Origin: Acinetobacter tianfuensis
Lineage (GTDB): Bacteria; Pseudomonadota; Gammaproteobacteria; Pseudomonadales; Moraxellaceae
DNA length: 64,000 nt
Direction of reading: 5' to 3'
Assembly: GCF_003611465.1 (NCBI RefSeq)
Contig: NZ_RAXV01000011.1
Coordinates: 1-64,000 of the forward strand
Below are positions 38,913 through 47,439 of the stretch, piece after piece. The translations under genes were made by a program, and so were the position numbers. The notes under the pieces are model-generated. The model made no database searches. It was not told where the DNA came from and worked only from the letters and a program-made list of their open reading frames with translations. Position 1 is the stretch's first letter; every line of letters starts with the position of its first letter.

Positions 38913-39491
38913 TTATAGCAGCGGTTTCAAAACATCATAAAGGCGCTGAAACTCAGTATAGCCATCATTCGCCATAAAGTGCCCTGCATTTTTAATTTCT
39001 ACAGTCTGCGCCTGAATAAAGTTAGCCAGCTGAATCGTTTGCGGCGGCGCGACATAAGTATCATTGCTGGATAATAAGCACACTGACAAAGGTATATGCT
39101 TAGCAAGCAATGAACTGTCTAAATTTACCTGCTGAATAAAACTGTCCAGCTCTGGCAAAGCCCGCAGCGGAGACATAAAGCCTGCCACAAAAATACCGGC
39201 CCGAATTTTACCGCGGTGCTGCCTGAAATAATCAGTTAAATAATGCAGCGCAGCAATACAGCCCAAACTATGGGCAATAATGATGCTGTTTGCATCCAGC
39301 TTAGACAGCTGTGACGCTAAAAGTTTTTGCCAATATGCAAAATTCGGCTGTGCAGACTCCGCTAAGATAATCCGCTTTGATACATGGCCAGACTGATTTA
39401 GCTGCTGGCTCAGCCATGGAAACCAATGATCATTTGGCGATGCCTGATAGCCATGAATAATATAAATATTTCTTTTTTGTTTTGAGATCAT
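38913..39491 (-). CDS. RBBP9/YdeN-family alpha/beta hydrolase
   Basis: The 192-residue serine hydrolase begins YIIHGYQASPNDHWFPWL, typical of the RBBP9/YdeN group. It has the nucleophile Ser in IIIAHSLGCIAAL near 80, the Asp region SSNDTYVAPPQT near 145-155, and His in KNAGHFMANDGY near 174. Substrates of this group are unknown; members are small esterases. The ATG at 39491 gives the usual length. An ATG 44 codons upstream would add a stretch unlike the family and has no better SD. It is a single gene between two strong terminators. Confidence 0.82.
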   Translation of the reverse strand: MISKQKRNIYIIHGYQASPNDHWFPWLSQQLNQSGHVSKRIILAESAQPNFAYWQKLLASQLSKLDANSIIIAHSLGCIAALHYLTDYFRQHRGKIRAGIFVAGFMSPLRALPELDSFIQQVNLDSSLLAKHIPLSVCLLSSNDTYVAPPQTIQLANFIQAQTVEIKNAGHFMANDGYTEFQRLYDVLKPLL

Positions 39492-39677
39492 TACTGTTTC
39501 ATTCTTATTTACTGTCACTGTTATTGTTCTAGACAAACTTCTAAGAAGAACAATCTGCCTGTTTATTATTTTGTACTGCAATATACGGTTTTGACAAGTG
39601 ATGAATGGTGCACGTTTCATCATTTTTTCTCATCATCTGATCGACCTGCCTCCCGCTGATGATTTTGGATCAAGCAT

Positions 39678-39704
39678 AAAAAAAGCGCCTCACAGCGCTT
39701 TTTT
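39678..39704. terminator. Terminator after ffh
   Basis: AAAAAAAGCGC and GCGCTTTTTT form a stem around CTCACA, usable in both directions. Confidence 0.85.
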
Positions 39705-39715
39705 AAAAGTCCAAA

Positions 39716-41122
39716 TTATTTTGGATCTTTATTGCCGAACAGCGGGCCCATACCGCCGCCGCCGCCAAACTGCTTTTGCATATTGCCTAATGATTTCATC
39801 ATTTTTGCCATACCTGACGGATTAGCAAATTTTTTCATCATTTTCGCCATTTGCGCATGCTGTTTAATCAGCTTGTTCACTTCAACCACATCCATACCGC
39901 AGCCAGCTGCAATACGTTTTTTACGGCTTGGGTTCATGAGGTCCGGGTTACGGCGCTCTTTAATGGTCATCGATTGAATAATCGCTTCCATTTTTTTCAC
40001 TTGCTTTTCAGGGTTCGCTTGCGCCAACGCATCTTGAATCCCTGCACTGTTCATACCAGGCAGCTTATCCAGAAAGCCCATCATGCCGCCCATTTTATTC
40101 ATTTGCTCAAACTGCATCAGCATATCTTCAAAGTTGAAGCTGCCGCCTTTTTGCAGTTTTTTCGCCATTTTTTCGGCTTTTTCTTTGTCGACTTTACGTT
40201 CAAGCTCTTCGACTAAAGAAAGTACATCCCCCATACCCAAGATACGCTGTGCAACACGTTCAGGGTGGAATGGCTCTAAGGCATCCAGCTTTTCGCCCAT
40301 ACCTAAGAATTTGATTGGCTTGCCTGTAATTGCACGAACAGAAAGCGCTGCGCCGCCGCGGGCATCACCATCCGTTTTGGTCAGAATCACACCCGTTAAC
40401 GGCAATGCATCATTGAAGGCTTTGGCTGTATTGGCCGCATCCTGACCCGTCATTGCATCGACAACGAATAAAGTTTCAGTTGGCTTAATCGCCGCGTGAA
40501 GTTCTTTAATCTCATCCATCATCTCGTCGTCTACGTGTAAACGACCTGCTGTATCGACAATCAGGACATCCGCAAATTGGATTTTCGCCTGTTCAATTGC
40601 GCGGTTAGCAATGGTAATCGGTTTTTCGTCTGCGCTTGATTCAAAGAAAATCGCGCCAACTTCGCCTGCAACGGTTTGCAGCTGTTTGATCGCCGCTGGA
40701 CGGTATACGTCGGCAGAAACCATTGCGACTTTTTTCTTTTGGCGTTCTTGCAAAAAGCGCGCTAATTTTGCAGCGGTTGTGGTTTTACCTGCACCTTGTA
40801 AACCTGCAAGCAAGACAACAACTGGCGGTTTAGCTGCAAGGTCAAGGCTTTCATTCGCCTCACCCATCATTTTTGTTAATTCATCATGTACGATTTTAAC
40901 AAATGCTTGGCCAGGCGATAACTGAGTCATCACTTCCTGGCCCAATGCTTCTTCCTTAACTTTCGCGATGAACTCACGAGTTACAGGCAGCGCCACATCG
41001 GCTTCAAGAAGTGCCATACGCACTTCACGTAACGTATCTTTAATATTGTCTTCGGTTAGCTGCCCAGAGCCAGTAACATTTCTTAAACTCTGCGTGAGTC
41101 GTTCTGTTAAGGTATCAAACAT
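39716..41122 (-). CDS. ffh: Signal recognition particle GTPase
   Basis: Ffh binds 4.5S RNA and signal sequences and brings ribosomes to FtsY at the membrane. The 468-residue product has the N helical domain (LTERLTQSLRNVTGSGQL), G1 GLQGAGKTTTAAKLA near 105, DTAGR near 190 and TKTDGDARGG near 247. A Met-rich M domain runs from about 325 (NFEDMLMQFEQMNKMGGMMG), with the RNA-binding GCGMDV near 409 and a Gly/Met-rich end. It is a single gene, divergent from the YpjD-like gene. I did not find a 4.5S RNA gene nearby. Confidence 0.97.
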   Translation of the reverse strand: MFDTLTERLTQSLRNVTGSGQLTEDNIKDTLREVRMALLEADVALPVTREFIAKVKEEALGQEVMTQLSPGQAFVKIVHDELTKMMGEANESLDLAAKPPVVVLLAGLQGAGKTTTAAKLARFLQERQKKKVAMVSADVYRPAAIKQLQTVAGEVGAIFFESSADEKPITIANRAIEQAKIQFADVLIVDTAGRLHVDDEMMDEIKELHAAIKPTETLFVVDAMTGQDAANTAKAFNDALPLTGVILTKTDGDARGGAALSVRAITGKPIKFLGMGEKLDALEPFHPERVAQRILGMGDVLSLVEELERKVDKEKAEKMAKKLQKGGSFNFEDMLMQFEQMNKMGGMMGFLDKLPGMNSAGIQDALAQANPEKQVKKMEAIIQSMTIKERRNPDLMNPSRKKRIAAGCGMDVVEVNKLIKQHAQMAKMMKKFANPSGMAKMMKSLGNMQKQFGGGGGMGPLFGNKDPK

Positions 41123-41260
41123 TGCAAAATCCGCTTAAAATAGCCACGAGCAAAAAATTGTTTCTTAAAATAGAAAATTTATGCATAGAATGCTATAGGA
41201 TACTGTAGTTCGCATAGAATTTATATAAATGAATACCCATCATCCTGAAAAAGGTTTGAC

Positions 41261-42070
41261 ATGATCAGTCTCCCCTTGGTTTACACGATCTTAGCATTAA
41301 TTGCCTATACCACCTCCTTCTGGTATCTGTTTATGAGCTTAATGTCTAAACGTACTCCAAACCATTGGTTTATTGGCATTATTTTAGGCTTAGGTTTAAT
41401 TTTGCATGGCGCTGTGCTGTTCGGTGACATGCTCACGCCTATGGGTATTAACTATAATGTATTCAATATATTGTCCTTTACCTCAGGCCTTATGCTGCTG
41501 CTGAGCATCCTATTCAGCACTTATCGCCCTGTCATTGCTCTCAATCTAATTGGCATTCCGGTTGCTGCCGCAGGTTTGATTCTTGGATTTGCCTTCAGCA
41601 AACATGACCTCTTTATTTCACGCAATTCTATTGGCTTAGACATTCACATTATTCTGTCGCTTTCAGCTTATGCTGTCCTGCTGATGGCAACCATGCATGC
41701 GCTGCTGCTTTGGTTCCAAGACCGCGAATTAAAAAAGAAACAGAAGCGCCGTGTTTGGGTCAGCCTGCTCCCATCCTTCCAAGCAATGGAGTCACTGCTG
41801 TTTGATATGCTCTTTGCAGGCTTTGGCTTATTAACATTTGCGCTTGGCTTTGGCTTTTTCACCATTGATGATTTCTTTGGCCAGCATCTTGCTCACAAAA
41901 CTGCATTCAGCATCATTTCCTGGTTCGTTTACGGCGCTCTGCTGATTGGTCATTACAAATTTGGCTGGCGCGGTCAAAAAGCCATTCGCTTTACAGTCAT
42001 CGGCTTTTTCCTACTTGCTGTCGGCTTTATCGGTTCAAAACTGGTTTTAGAAATGATTTTAGGCCGTTAA
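41261..42070 (+). CDS. CcsA/YpjD-type inner-membrane protein (cytochrome c assembly family)
   Basis: The 269-residue protein has about eight membrane helices and belongs to the CcsA/CcmC/YpjD group, named for haem delivery to cytochrome c. Conserved His occur at GLILHGAVLFG near 50, GLDIHIILSLSAYAVLL near 128-144, and HKTAFSIISWFVYGALLIGH near 212-231. The length and the absence of a clear tryptophan-rich haem loop fit the YpjD subgroup next to ffh, as in other gammaproteobacteria. The function of YpjD is not firmly known. It starts 138 bp from the ffh start, divergently. Confidence 0.8.
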   Translation: MISLPLVYTILALIAYTTSFWYLFMSLMSKRTPNHWFIGIILGLGLILHGAVLFGDMLTPMGINYNVFNILSFTSGLMLLLSILFSTYRPVIALNLIGIPVAAAGLILGFAFSKHDLFISRNSIGLDIHIILSLSAYAVLLMATMHALLLWFQDRELKKKQKRRVWVSLLPSFQAMESLLFDMLFAGFGLLTFALGFGFFTIDDFFGQHLAHKTAFSIISWFVYGALLIGHYKFGWRGQKAIRFTVIGFFLLAVGFIGSKLVLEMILGR

Positions 42071-42760
42071 CCCTCTCCTGCTCTACTTATTGTTTTTTTG
42101 GATATCTTTTGAGGCCATATTCAGCTTTTATATTATTAAAAAAAGTACAATTGTGCAGATTTTTATATCAAACTCACCGCAATAAAAAGATAAATACACC
42201 CCGAAATATGCAGCAATAGTGAATTCACGCACTAATTATTTATTTTATTAGAATAAATTAAATGGCACTGCTAAAAGCAGCACCATTCCTATACAGGTGT
42301 ACTTATTTATAGCTTGAATATATTAATCCAAAATGTGACAAAATGATTCAAAAAATGAGAATAAACATGCCTATTCAACAAAAAAACTTTTAGTTCATGA
42401 TTTTTTAATCATGTAAAAACCAAATATTTATTGAAGCTTGAATTTATAACAAGTCTATTTTTTATCCACAGCTATCAATAACTTAAAAACAAAAAACAAA
42501 AAACAAAAAACAAAAAACAAATGAATCACTTTTGCAAATACGATTCGAATATCATTTTTCAGCTGATAAAAAAAATGCTCATTTTGGAAATAAGCACCCA
42601 TTTTCCAGAAAAAAACAATTACATATTACTTGCAATCAATAACAAATAGATACAATTCTGCAAACCATTTCACACTATTGCCTAAAGTGTGTTTACTGAT
42701 TACACTGAATTTATTCAATAAAAATACATGACGTAAATAAATTACCGTGCCGGGGGACGT
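42071..42760. other. Long AT-rich spacer before the pilin cluster
   Basis: A 690-bp spacer with strongly AT-rich composition and no gene. It contains a heptamer tandem repeat (listed) and must hold the promoter of the pilin cluster. CCGGGGGACGT just before 42761 is a GC-rich, strong SD. The composition suggests silenced or recently acquired DNA. Confidence 0.6.
42485..42521. repeat. Tandem heptamer repeat (AAAAAAC), about five copies
   Basis: Four exact AAAAAAC units (42491-42518) are flanked by partial units. It lies about 240 bp upstream of the pilin cluster. Such runs can change copy number during replication. Confidence 0.9.
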
Positions 42761-43180
42761 ATGAATAACAATAACGGATTCACATTACTTGAATTAATCA
42801 TCACTGTGGTCATTGTTGCAATATTGGCTTCTATTGCTATTCCAAGCTACCAAAACTATATAACCCGTTCCAAAATCAAAGAAGCTCAATCGAATCTCAT
42901 TGCGTTATCCCTTTCTGCCGAAAATTATTATCAGCGTACACTGAATTACCCGACGGCTACGATTAACTCTTCGAGCGCTTTAAGCTCAGATACGGTTTTC
43001 AAAACATGGGCGCCTTCATCAAATGCATTTGAATATAAATATGCATCGACTGATGGAGCAACGTATACCCTGACCGCCACAGGCAATGACCCCAAAGTAT
43101 CTGGCTGTACGCTTACACTCACCAATGCAGGCGTGAAAACAGTTGCCAGCTGCGGCTCAGTCACTGAATGGATGAAATGA
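42761..43180 (+). CDS. Type IV pilin-like protein (PilE/ComE type)
   Basis: The 139-residue prepilin has a very short leader MNNNNG, a cleavage site G-FTLLE with Glu5, and a classic hydrophobic helix ([20 protein letters not shown]). The region after the helix ([20 protein letters not shown]) is like PilE minor pilins. Two C-terminal Cys (VSGCTLTL and ASCGSVTEW) can form the D-loop disulphide. It would be cut by PilD and inserted in the inner membrane for pilus or pseudopilus assembly. It is the first gene of a five-gene cluster, with a strong SD (GGGGGA). It could be a minor or a small major pilin. Confidence 0.85.
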   Translation: MNNNNGFTLLELIITVVIVAILASIAIPSYQNYITRSKIKEAQSNLIALSLSAENYYQRTLNYPTATINSSSALSSDTVFKTWAPSSNAFEYKYASTDGATYTLTATGNDPKVSGCTLTLTNAGVKTVASCGSVTEWMK

Positions 43181-43181
43181 C

Positions 43182-43706
43182 ATGAAAATAAATAATCCAA
43201 ACATGCACATGGGCTTCACCCTGATCGAACTGATCATCACCATCGCGGTGCTGAGCATTTTACTGATGGCAGGCACAGCGCTGACTCGAAGCTGGGTTGA
43301 CCGCAGTCAAGTCAACAGTGCATTGGCAACGTTTAAAACCGCCGTATATCAAGCCAAAGCATCTGCGCTGCGCAATACCAATAATCAGCCGCTCAACAAC
43401 TCAGCGGTAACGGTCTGCTTCGATAGTACAAACAGCACACTCAATATTATACGTACTGCAGTCAATTCAAATGATGTATGTACGGTTCCAGCTGGTTCAC
43501 CGCCGTCAAGTGACAATATTTTGCTTCGCACTATGCCGCTTTCAAAAGATGTCTTTATTCAACAAGGCAGTACTTCTTTTGAATGCTTATCTTTCAATTC
43601 TGCTGGCGTTTTAGTTAAAGCCACTGGCACCTCTTGCATTAACGATGTCACCGCAGCTTTCAAGGTAGGGAAAAACGATGAAACAGCTGAATTTAAAATC
43701 TTATAA
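43182..43706 (+). CDS. FimT/GspH-like minor prepilin
   Basis: The 174-residue prepilin has leader MKINNPNMHMG, then FTLIE with Glu5 and the helix LIITIAVLSILLMAGTAL. The body follows the GspH/FimT plan (SALATFKTAVYQAKASALRN, then NSAVTVCFDS), with Cys that can pair near the end (SFECLSFNSAG and GTSCINDV). FimT/FimU-type proteins prime pilus assembly with PilV, PilW and PilX. It begins one base after the preceding stop and overlaps the next gene by 29 bases. Confidence 0.82.
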   Translation: MKINNPNMHMGFTLIELIITIAVLSILLMAGTALTRSWVDRSQVNSALATFKTAVYQAKASALRNTNNQPLNNSAVTVCFDSTNSTLNIIRTAVNSNDVCTVPAGSPPSSDNILLRTMPLSKDVFIQQGSTSFECLSFNSAGVLVKATGTSCINDVTAAFKVGKNDETAEFKIL

Positions 43707-44088
43707 AGAAAGCGGTTTTACGCTGCTGGAGTCTTTAATTGGGCTGATGCTATTTTCCATCGTGATTCTTGGCAGCGGCGCTGCGATCAGCAAAATGATG
43801 ACTGCACAGAAAGACTTAAACACTAATTCCATTATTATCAATATGATGCAAAAAAAATTGCAAAATGCGCTGAATAATACCGCTACAGGCAGCGTTTGTA
43901 ATGCCGTCAACAAAGACAGTTTTGTATTAGCAAACAAAACCTACTACACAGCTTGTGCAATTGAAACAATCAATATGGGCACAACAGACACTGAATGGCC
44001 CGTTTTAGCAGTCAGCACGACGCTGGCAGAAGCGCAAACCTGCGCAAACGGCACTGCCAGTGACAACTGTTATGTCGTAGGGAGATAG
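43678..44088 (+). CDS. PilV-like minor prepilin
   Basis: The 136-residue product has leader MKQLNLKSYKESG and the cleavage motif G-FTLLES, a typical PilV/GspI opening (LLESLIGLMLFSIVILGSGA). It has a short body with Cys in GSVCNAVNKDS, YTACAIET, QTCANGTASDNCYVVG. It probably belongs to the tip-priming complex with the FimT-, PilW- and PilX-like proteins. It overlaps the fimT-like gene by 29 bases and is two bases from the next gene. Confidence 0.8.
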   Translation: MKQLNLKSYKESGFTLLESLIGLMLFSIVILGSGAAISKMMTAQKDLNTNSIIINMMQKKLQNALNNTATGSVCNAVNKDSFVLANKTYYTACAIETINMGTTDTEWPVLAVSTTLAEAQTCANGTASDNCYVVGR

Positions 44089-44090
44089 TC

Positions 44091-44723
44091 ATGCCTAAAA
44101 ACGGATTTACGATGATCGAATTGCTGGTAGGTATCGTGATTGCGATGCTATGCATGATTACTATGCTGATGCTTTTTAAGCAGTTAACCCATGTCGGGCT
44201 CAGTTCAACACAAGATGCTGAATATGATGCTCAGCTGCAATCTGGGATGCTGGCTATTCAAAAATATGTCCAAAATGCAGGCTTTGGCTCAGGCCAGCAA
44301 GGAGATATTGCATCGGGCACATATTCTGGCAATCCAGCGATATTCTGGCGCTCAGTAAAAGAACTTAATGTGACGCCTATTGCCTATGAGTGCAGAGGAG
44401 TTGGTGAAGTCATCACCACAGAAGACGGTCAAAAAGTACACCGCCTTGTCCTGCTGAAAAAAACAGCTTGCGGTACAAGTGAAGCAATTACAGCTGGAAG
44501 CTGGGAAAAAGATCAACCGATTATTGCCATAAGAAACAGTAGTGATGCACCTATTTATCAATATGCAATCGCAGCAGGCAGCGGATGTTCTCCGTTTGGT
44601 ATCGAAAAAACATCGGCAGCAGGCCTCAAGCAAATTACGCTTACAGCAGCTCGGCAGCATATGACGGGCATAGGTCAAAATATTCAAAACGTTGTCTGTC
44701 TTAGCAATATTACAACGACTTAA
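44091..44723 (+). CDS. PilW-like minor prepilin
   Basis: The 210-residue product has the shortest leader, MPKNG, then FTMIELLVGIVIAMLCMITM, the PilW/GspJ-type start with Glu5. The body (DAQLQSGMLAIQKYVQNAGFG) resembles PilW, in which an early helical segment is followed by a beta-rich region. Cys occur in YECRGVGE, KTACGTSEA, GSGCSPFG, NVVCLSN. It follows the PilV-like gene by two bases and precedes the PilX-like gene by 19 bases, with SD GAGGGATGAG for the latter. Confidence 0.8.
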   Translation: MPKNGFTMIELLVGIVIAMLCMITMLMLFKQLTHVGLSSTQDAEYDAQLQSGMLAIQKYVQNAGFGSGQQGDIASGTYSGNPAIFWRSVKELNVTPIAYECRGVGEVITTEDGQKVHRLVLLKKTACGTSEAITAGSWEKDQPIIAIRNSSDAPIYQYAIAAGSGCSPFGIEKTSAAGLKQITLTAARQHMTGIGQNIQNVVCLSNITTT

Positions 44724-44742
44724 TAAGAATGAGGGATGAGCA

Positions 44743-47241
44743 ATGCATACTTTAAAACAACAACAAGGCATGGCAACCATCTTATTGGTATTGCTCATTG
44801 GCATCACTGTCATGCTGCTTACTGCCACTGTCGCAAAAACACTGGTCACTAACCGTGAAGCTGGTGTGGCAGCGCATGCACAAACAAATGCACAGCTTAT
44901 GGGCTGGGCCGGTGTGAGCGCATTTAAAGAATATTTATTAAATCAAGGCCAATCGAATGCGACGAATATTACCGCATTAAATGGACGAAGCATTACCTTA
45001 AGGTCTGAGGCCAATAAAAAAGAAATTATTGCCAAAAATATTCGTGTTTCCGGCTGCGCAGCAGAAGGAGCTGATTGCACGGTCACAGCAAATATCAGCT
45101 CGAATAACCTAAGTTCTCAGGCTGCAACCACTATTGAAGTGGTCTATAACCTGACGCTTGCCAATGGGGCTGTTGCTGTCATCAGCGAAAATAGCGCAAT
45201 TAACTTTGGCGGCAATACTGTATTTTCAGGTGCAACATTAATCGAGTCTGAATCCCCAAATGCCAAGGTGACGCTCAATGTTGACGGCAGTCTTGCATTG
45301 AATCTTCTATTTAAAACCAAAAATATCTCTGAGCTGAATATCAATGCAACTGGGGATGTCTATATCGATTGCGGCGCTCAAAACTGCGGTGATGCCATTA
45401 TTAATGTCACCTCTAGAGGAAAAGTCACGCTGCTGACAGGCGATAATTTTGGAGATATTAAAGCGCTTGGCACTGTAACGCTATATACAAGCGCAACAGC
45501 TAAAAATATTCAGTCAATTGGCAATGTCGAACTTAGCGGCTGGTCTAAAGCAGACAATATTGAAACCATGGGCAATGTTACTGTCAGCGCTTCAACAGTA
45601 AAAGATGTCAAAGCCAATGGCTGGGTTAGCCTGAACACTGGGGCTAAAGCTGGAAAAATTGAATCAAATAAAGATGTTTCTTTATGGACAGGAAGCAGAT
45701 CACAAGATATTTTTGCCAAAGGAGAAGTTGAGATTCATACTGACACGACTGCTGGGAATATCAAAGCGGGGAAAAAAGTGACCGTAACGGGAATCAATGC
45801 CCGTGCTAAAAATGTAGAAACATTAGGCGCGGTTGAGCTTTGGCTTGGCGGTAAAACCGATGATATTACCGCAAAAGGCAATGTTGAAGTGCACACTGGC
45901 AGCACCGCCGGCCACATCAAATCTGCAGGAAAAGTTCAAGTGATTGGGCTTGGCGCAAGTGCACAAGATATTTATACCGTTGGCTCAGATATCGATGTCT
46001 CTTTGTTTGCTACATCAGGTTCTACGTATAAGAAGCAGACTCAACTCTCAGCATCTTTTAATGCAATGACAGCCCCAACTGTGACTATTAACGAGCAGAG
46101 CATACGGCAAGGCATCAGTGACAGTACCGCATTTGAAACTAAAGTTGATGTAACTGTCTACAAACAAGATGCGAACTATATTTTCACCAAAAGCGGCAAG
46201 TTTGACCGTGTTTACCTGAACCAGTTAAAAAACAAAACCAATACTCTGACTTATATTTATGAAAATAATAGTCAATATGTTCTGAATGCGGATGGAAGCA
46301 AACAATCTATTAACTCTGAAGGCTTCTCAATTGGTGATTATACCTACAATGGAAAAACTTATACGGGAGCGATTTGCCTTACCATGACCAATGGAAAATG
46401 CAGCAGTGAAATCATTGGCTATCTGCCTCGTATCAGCATTGGTAAAACTCTAGGTATAGATGACGACTACGGTTATGGCGATATTTTAAAAAGATGGCGT
46501 GTACGCTCAATTCTAAACCCATCTGCATTGGACAATGCCACACTTGCACCTGGGATCATGTATTTTGAAGGCACGCTGGAGTTCGCTGGCGCTGCCAACT
46601 GGCAAGCTGACAGTTTAACCAACGCATATACCAATAGTTTCTTAGCAGAAGGAGAAATTTGGTCCATCGCCTTCTCTCCGCGTATCTATGCGCCTTATGA
46701 GGTTGTACGTGAAGGTGCGGAGAAAGTTGGCTTGATCTGTAACCGCCGTTTAAAAACAGTAAATAATGCAGACCTTCCAATTACAGCGACAACACCGGCA
46801 ACATTGTCAGAACGCTACTTAGTGCCAATGAATCTATGTAAAAATGACAATGAGTTCCTGCTTAATATGGACAAAAATCCTGATCAGACCAATAAAAAGG
46901 TCACAATTGACGGCAAGTCAATTGATAAACTGGATTTAGGCCGTGTGGCATTAATGGCGAATGGTCAAATTCATATTGGCGCATGTACCCGCATTTATGG
47001 TGATGTACTGAGCCGTAAAGGTGTAACAACCTCTGCAGCCTGCGGTATTACAAATAGTCCTAACGCCATTACAGGAAATATTGGGACTCAAGGTGTAAAT
47101 GGCGGTCTGATTGCCAACCATGTGATGGGCGGTACAAAAATTACTGTTCCATCTAAAAATGGCGATGGATCAGGTACGCCGGGTACTGGCAATGGCTTAA
47201 AAGCATCAAGCTCTAAAGTGCAATGGTCTAGGTACTTATAA
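44743..47241 (+). CDS. Giant PilX/GspK-like tip pseudopilin with beta-solenoid repeats
   Basis: This 832-residue protein has a prepilin-like start: MHTLKQQQG, then MATILLVLLIGITVMLLTAT with no Glu5, as in GspK/PilX-type proteins that sit at the tip. A pilin-like part follows to about 145, with Cys pairs CAAEGADC and CGAQNC. From about 196 to 422 run eleven imperfect 17-18-residue repeats of the form (D/N)I-x-x-x-G-x-V-x-(L/V)-x-(T/S)-G, for example DITAKGNVEVHTGSTAG and DIFAKGEVEIHTDTTAG; this is the pattern of a beta-solenoid. The last 400 residues are beta-rich, with Cys at SRKGVTTSAACGIT and no recognised domain. Normal PilX is about 160-200 residues. It probably presents an adhesive or binding surface on the fibre. 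A terminator follows. Confidence 0.72.
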   Translation: MHTLKQQQGMATILLVLLIGITVMLLTATVAKTLVTNREAGVAAHAQTNAQLMGWAGVSAFKEYLLNQGQSNATNITALNGRSITLRSEANKKEIIAKNIRVSGCAAEGADCTVTANISSNNLSSQAATTIEVVYNLTLANGAVAVISENSAINFGGNTVFSGATLIESESPNAKVTLNVDGSLALNLLFKTKNISELNINATGDVYIDCGAQNCGDAIINVTSRGKVTLLTGDNFGDIKALGTVTLYTSATAKNIQSIGNVELSGWSKADNIETMGNVTVSASTVKDVKANGWVSLNTGAKAGKIESNKDVSLWTGSRSQDIFAKGEVEIHTDTTAGNIKAGKKVTVTGINARAKNVETLGAVELWLGGKTDDITAKGNVEVHTGSTAGHIKSAGKVQVIGLGASAQDIYTVGSDIDVSLFATSGSTYKKQTQLSASFNAMTAPTVTINEQSIRQGISDSTAFETKVDVTVYKQDANYIFTKSGKFDRVYLNQLKNKTNTLTYIYENNSQYVLNADGSKQSINSEGFSIGDYTYNGKTYTGAICLTMTNGKCSSEIIGYLPRISIGKTLGIDDDYGYGDILKRWRVRSILNPSALDNATLAPGIMYFEGTLEFAGAANWQADSLTNAYTNSFLAEGEIWSIAFSPRIYAPYEVVREGAEKVGLICNRRLKTVNNADLPITATTPATLSERYLVPMNLCKNDNEFLLNMDKNPDQTNKKVTIDGKSIDKLDLGRVALMANGQIHIGACTRIYGDVLSRKGVTTSAACGITNSPNAITGNIGTQGVNGGLIANHVMGGTKITVPSKNGDGSGTPGTGNGLKASSSKVQWSRYL

Positions 47242-47251
47242 AACCAGCATC

Positions 47252-47287
47252 AAGCCAGCTCAACCGCTTTGTTGAGCTGGCTTTTTT
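47252..47287 (+). terminator. Terminator after the pilin cluster
   Basis: AAGCCAGCTCAAC and GTTGAGCTGGCTT form a perfect 13-bp stem around CGCTTT, then T6. Confidence 0.92.
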
Positions 47288-47439
47288 ATTTTCAAATTTA
47301 TTGCCTCACTTAAATCTTAAGCCAAAATTTTTCCGCTTATCACGGAGAGTTTTATCTTATAAATTTTAAAATTTTCACCGCTGGACATAAGACCTAAAAA
47401 AACGTATAACTCCGTTTTTAAAATTTACAGGTGAACACG

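Noticed and set aside
39492-39623. 44-residue N-terminal extension of the RBBP9-like hydrolase
   Set aside because: The extension is unlike the family and its composition is that of spacer DNA.
39500-41260. 4.5S RNA gene next to ffh
   Set aside because: No GGAA-type tetraloop hairpin of the right form was found in the spacers around ffh.
42071-42760. Small gene or RNA in the long spacer before the pilin cluster
   Set aside because: Only AT-rich DNA with frequent stops, and no stable hairpin other than the heptamer run.
45330-46010. Repeats in the giant pilin gene as a CRISPR or DNA repeat array
   Set aside because: The repeats are at protein level only, in one open frame, with variable DNA and no conserved direct repeat.
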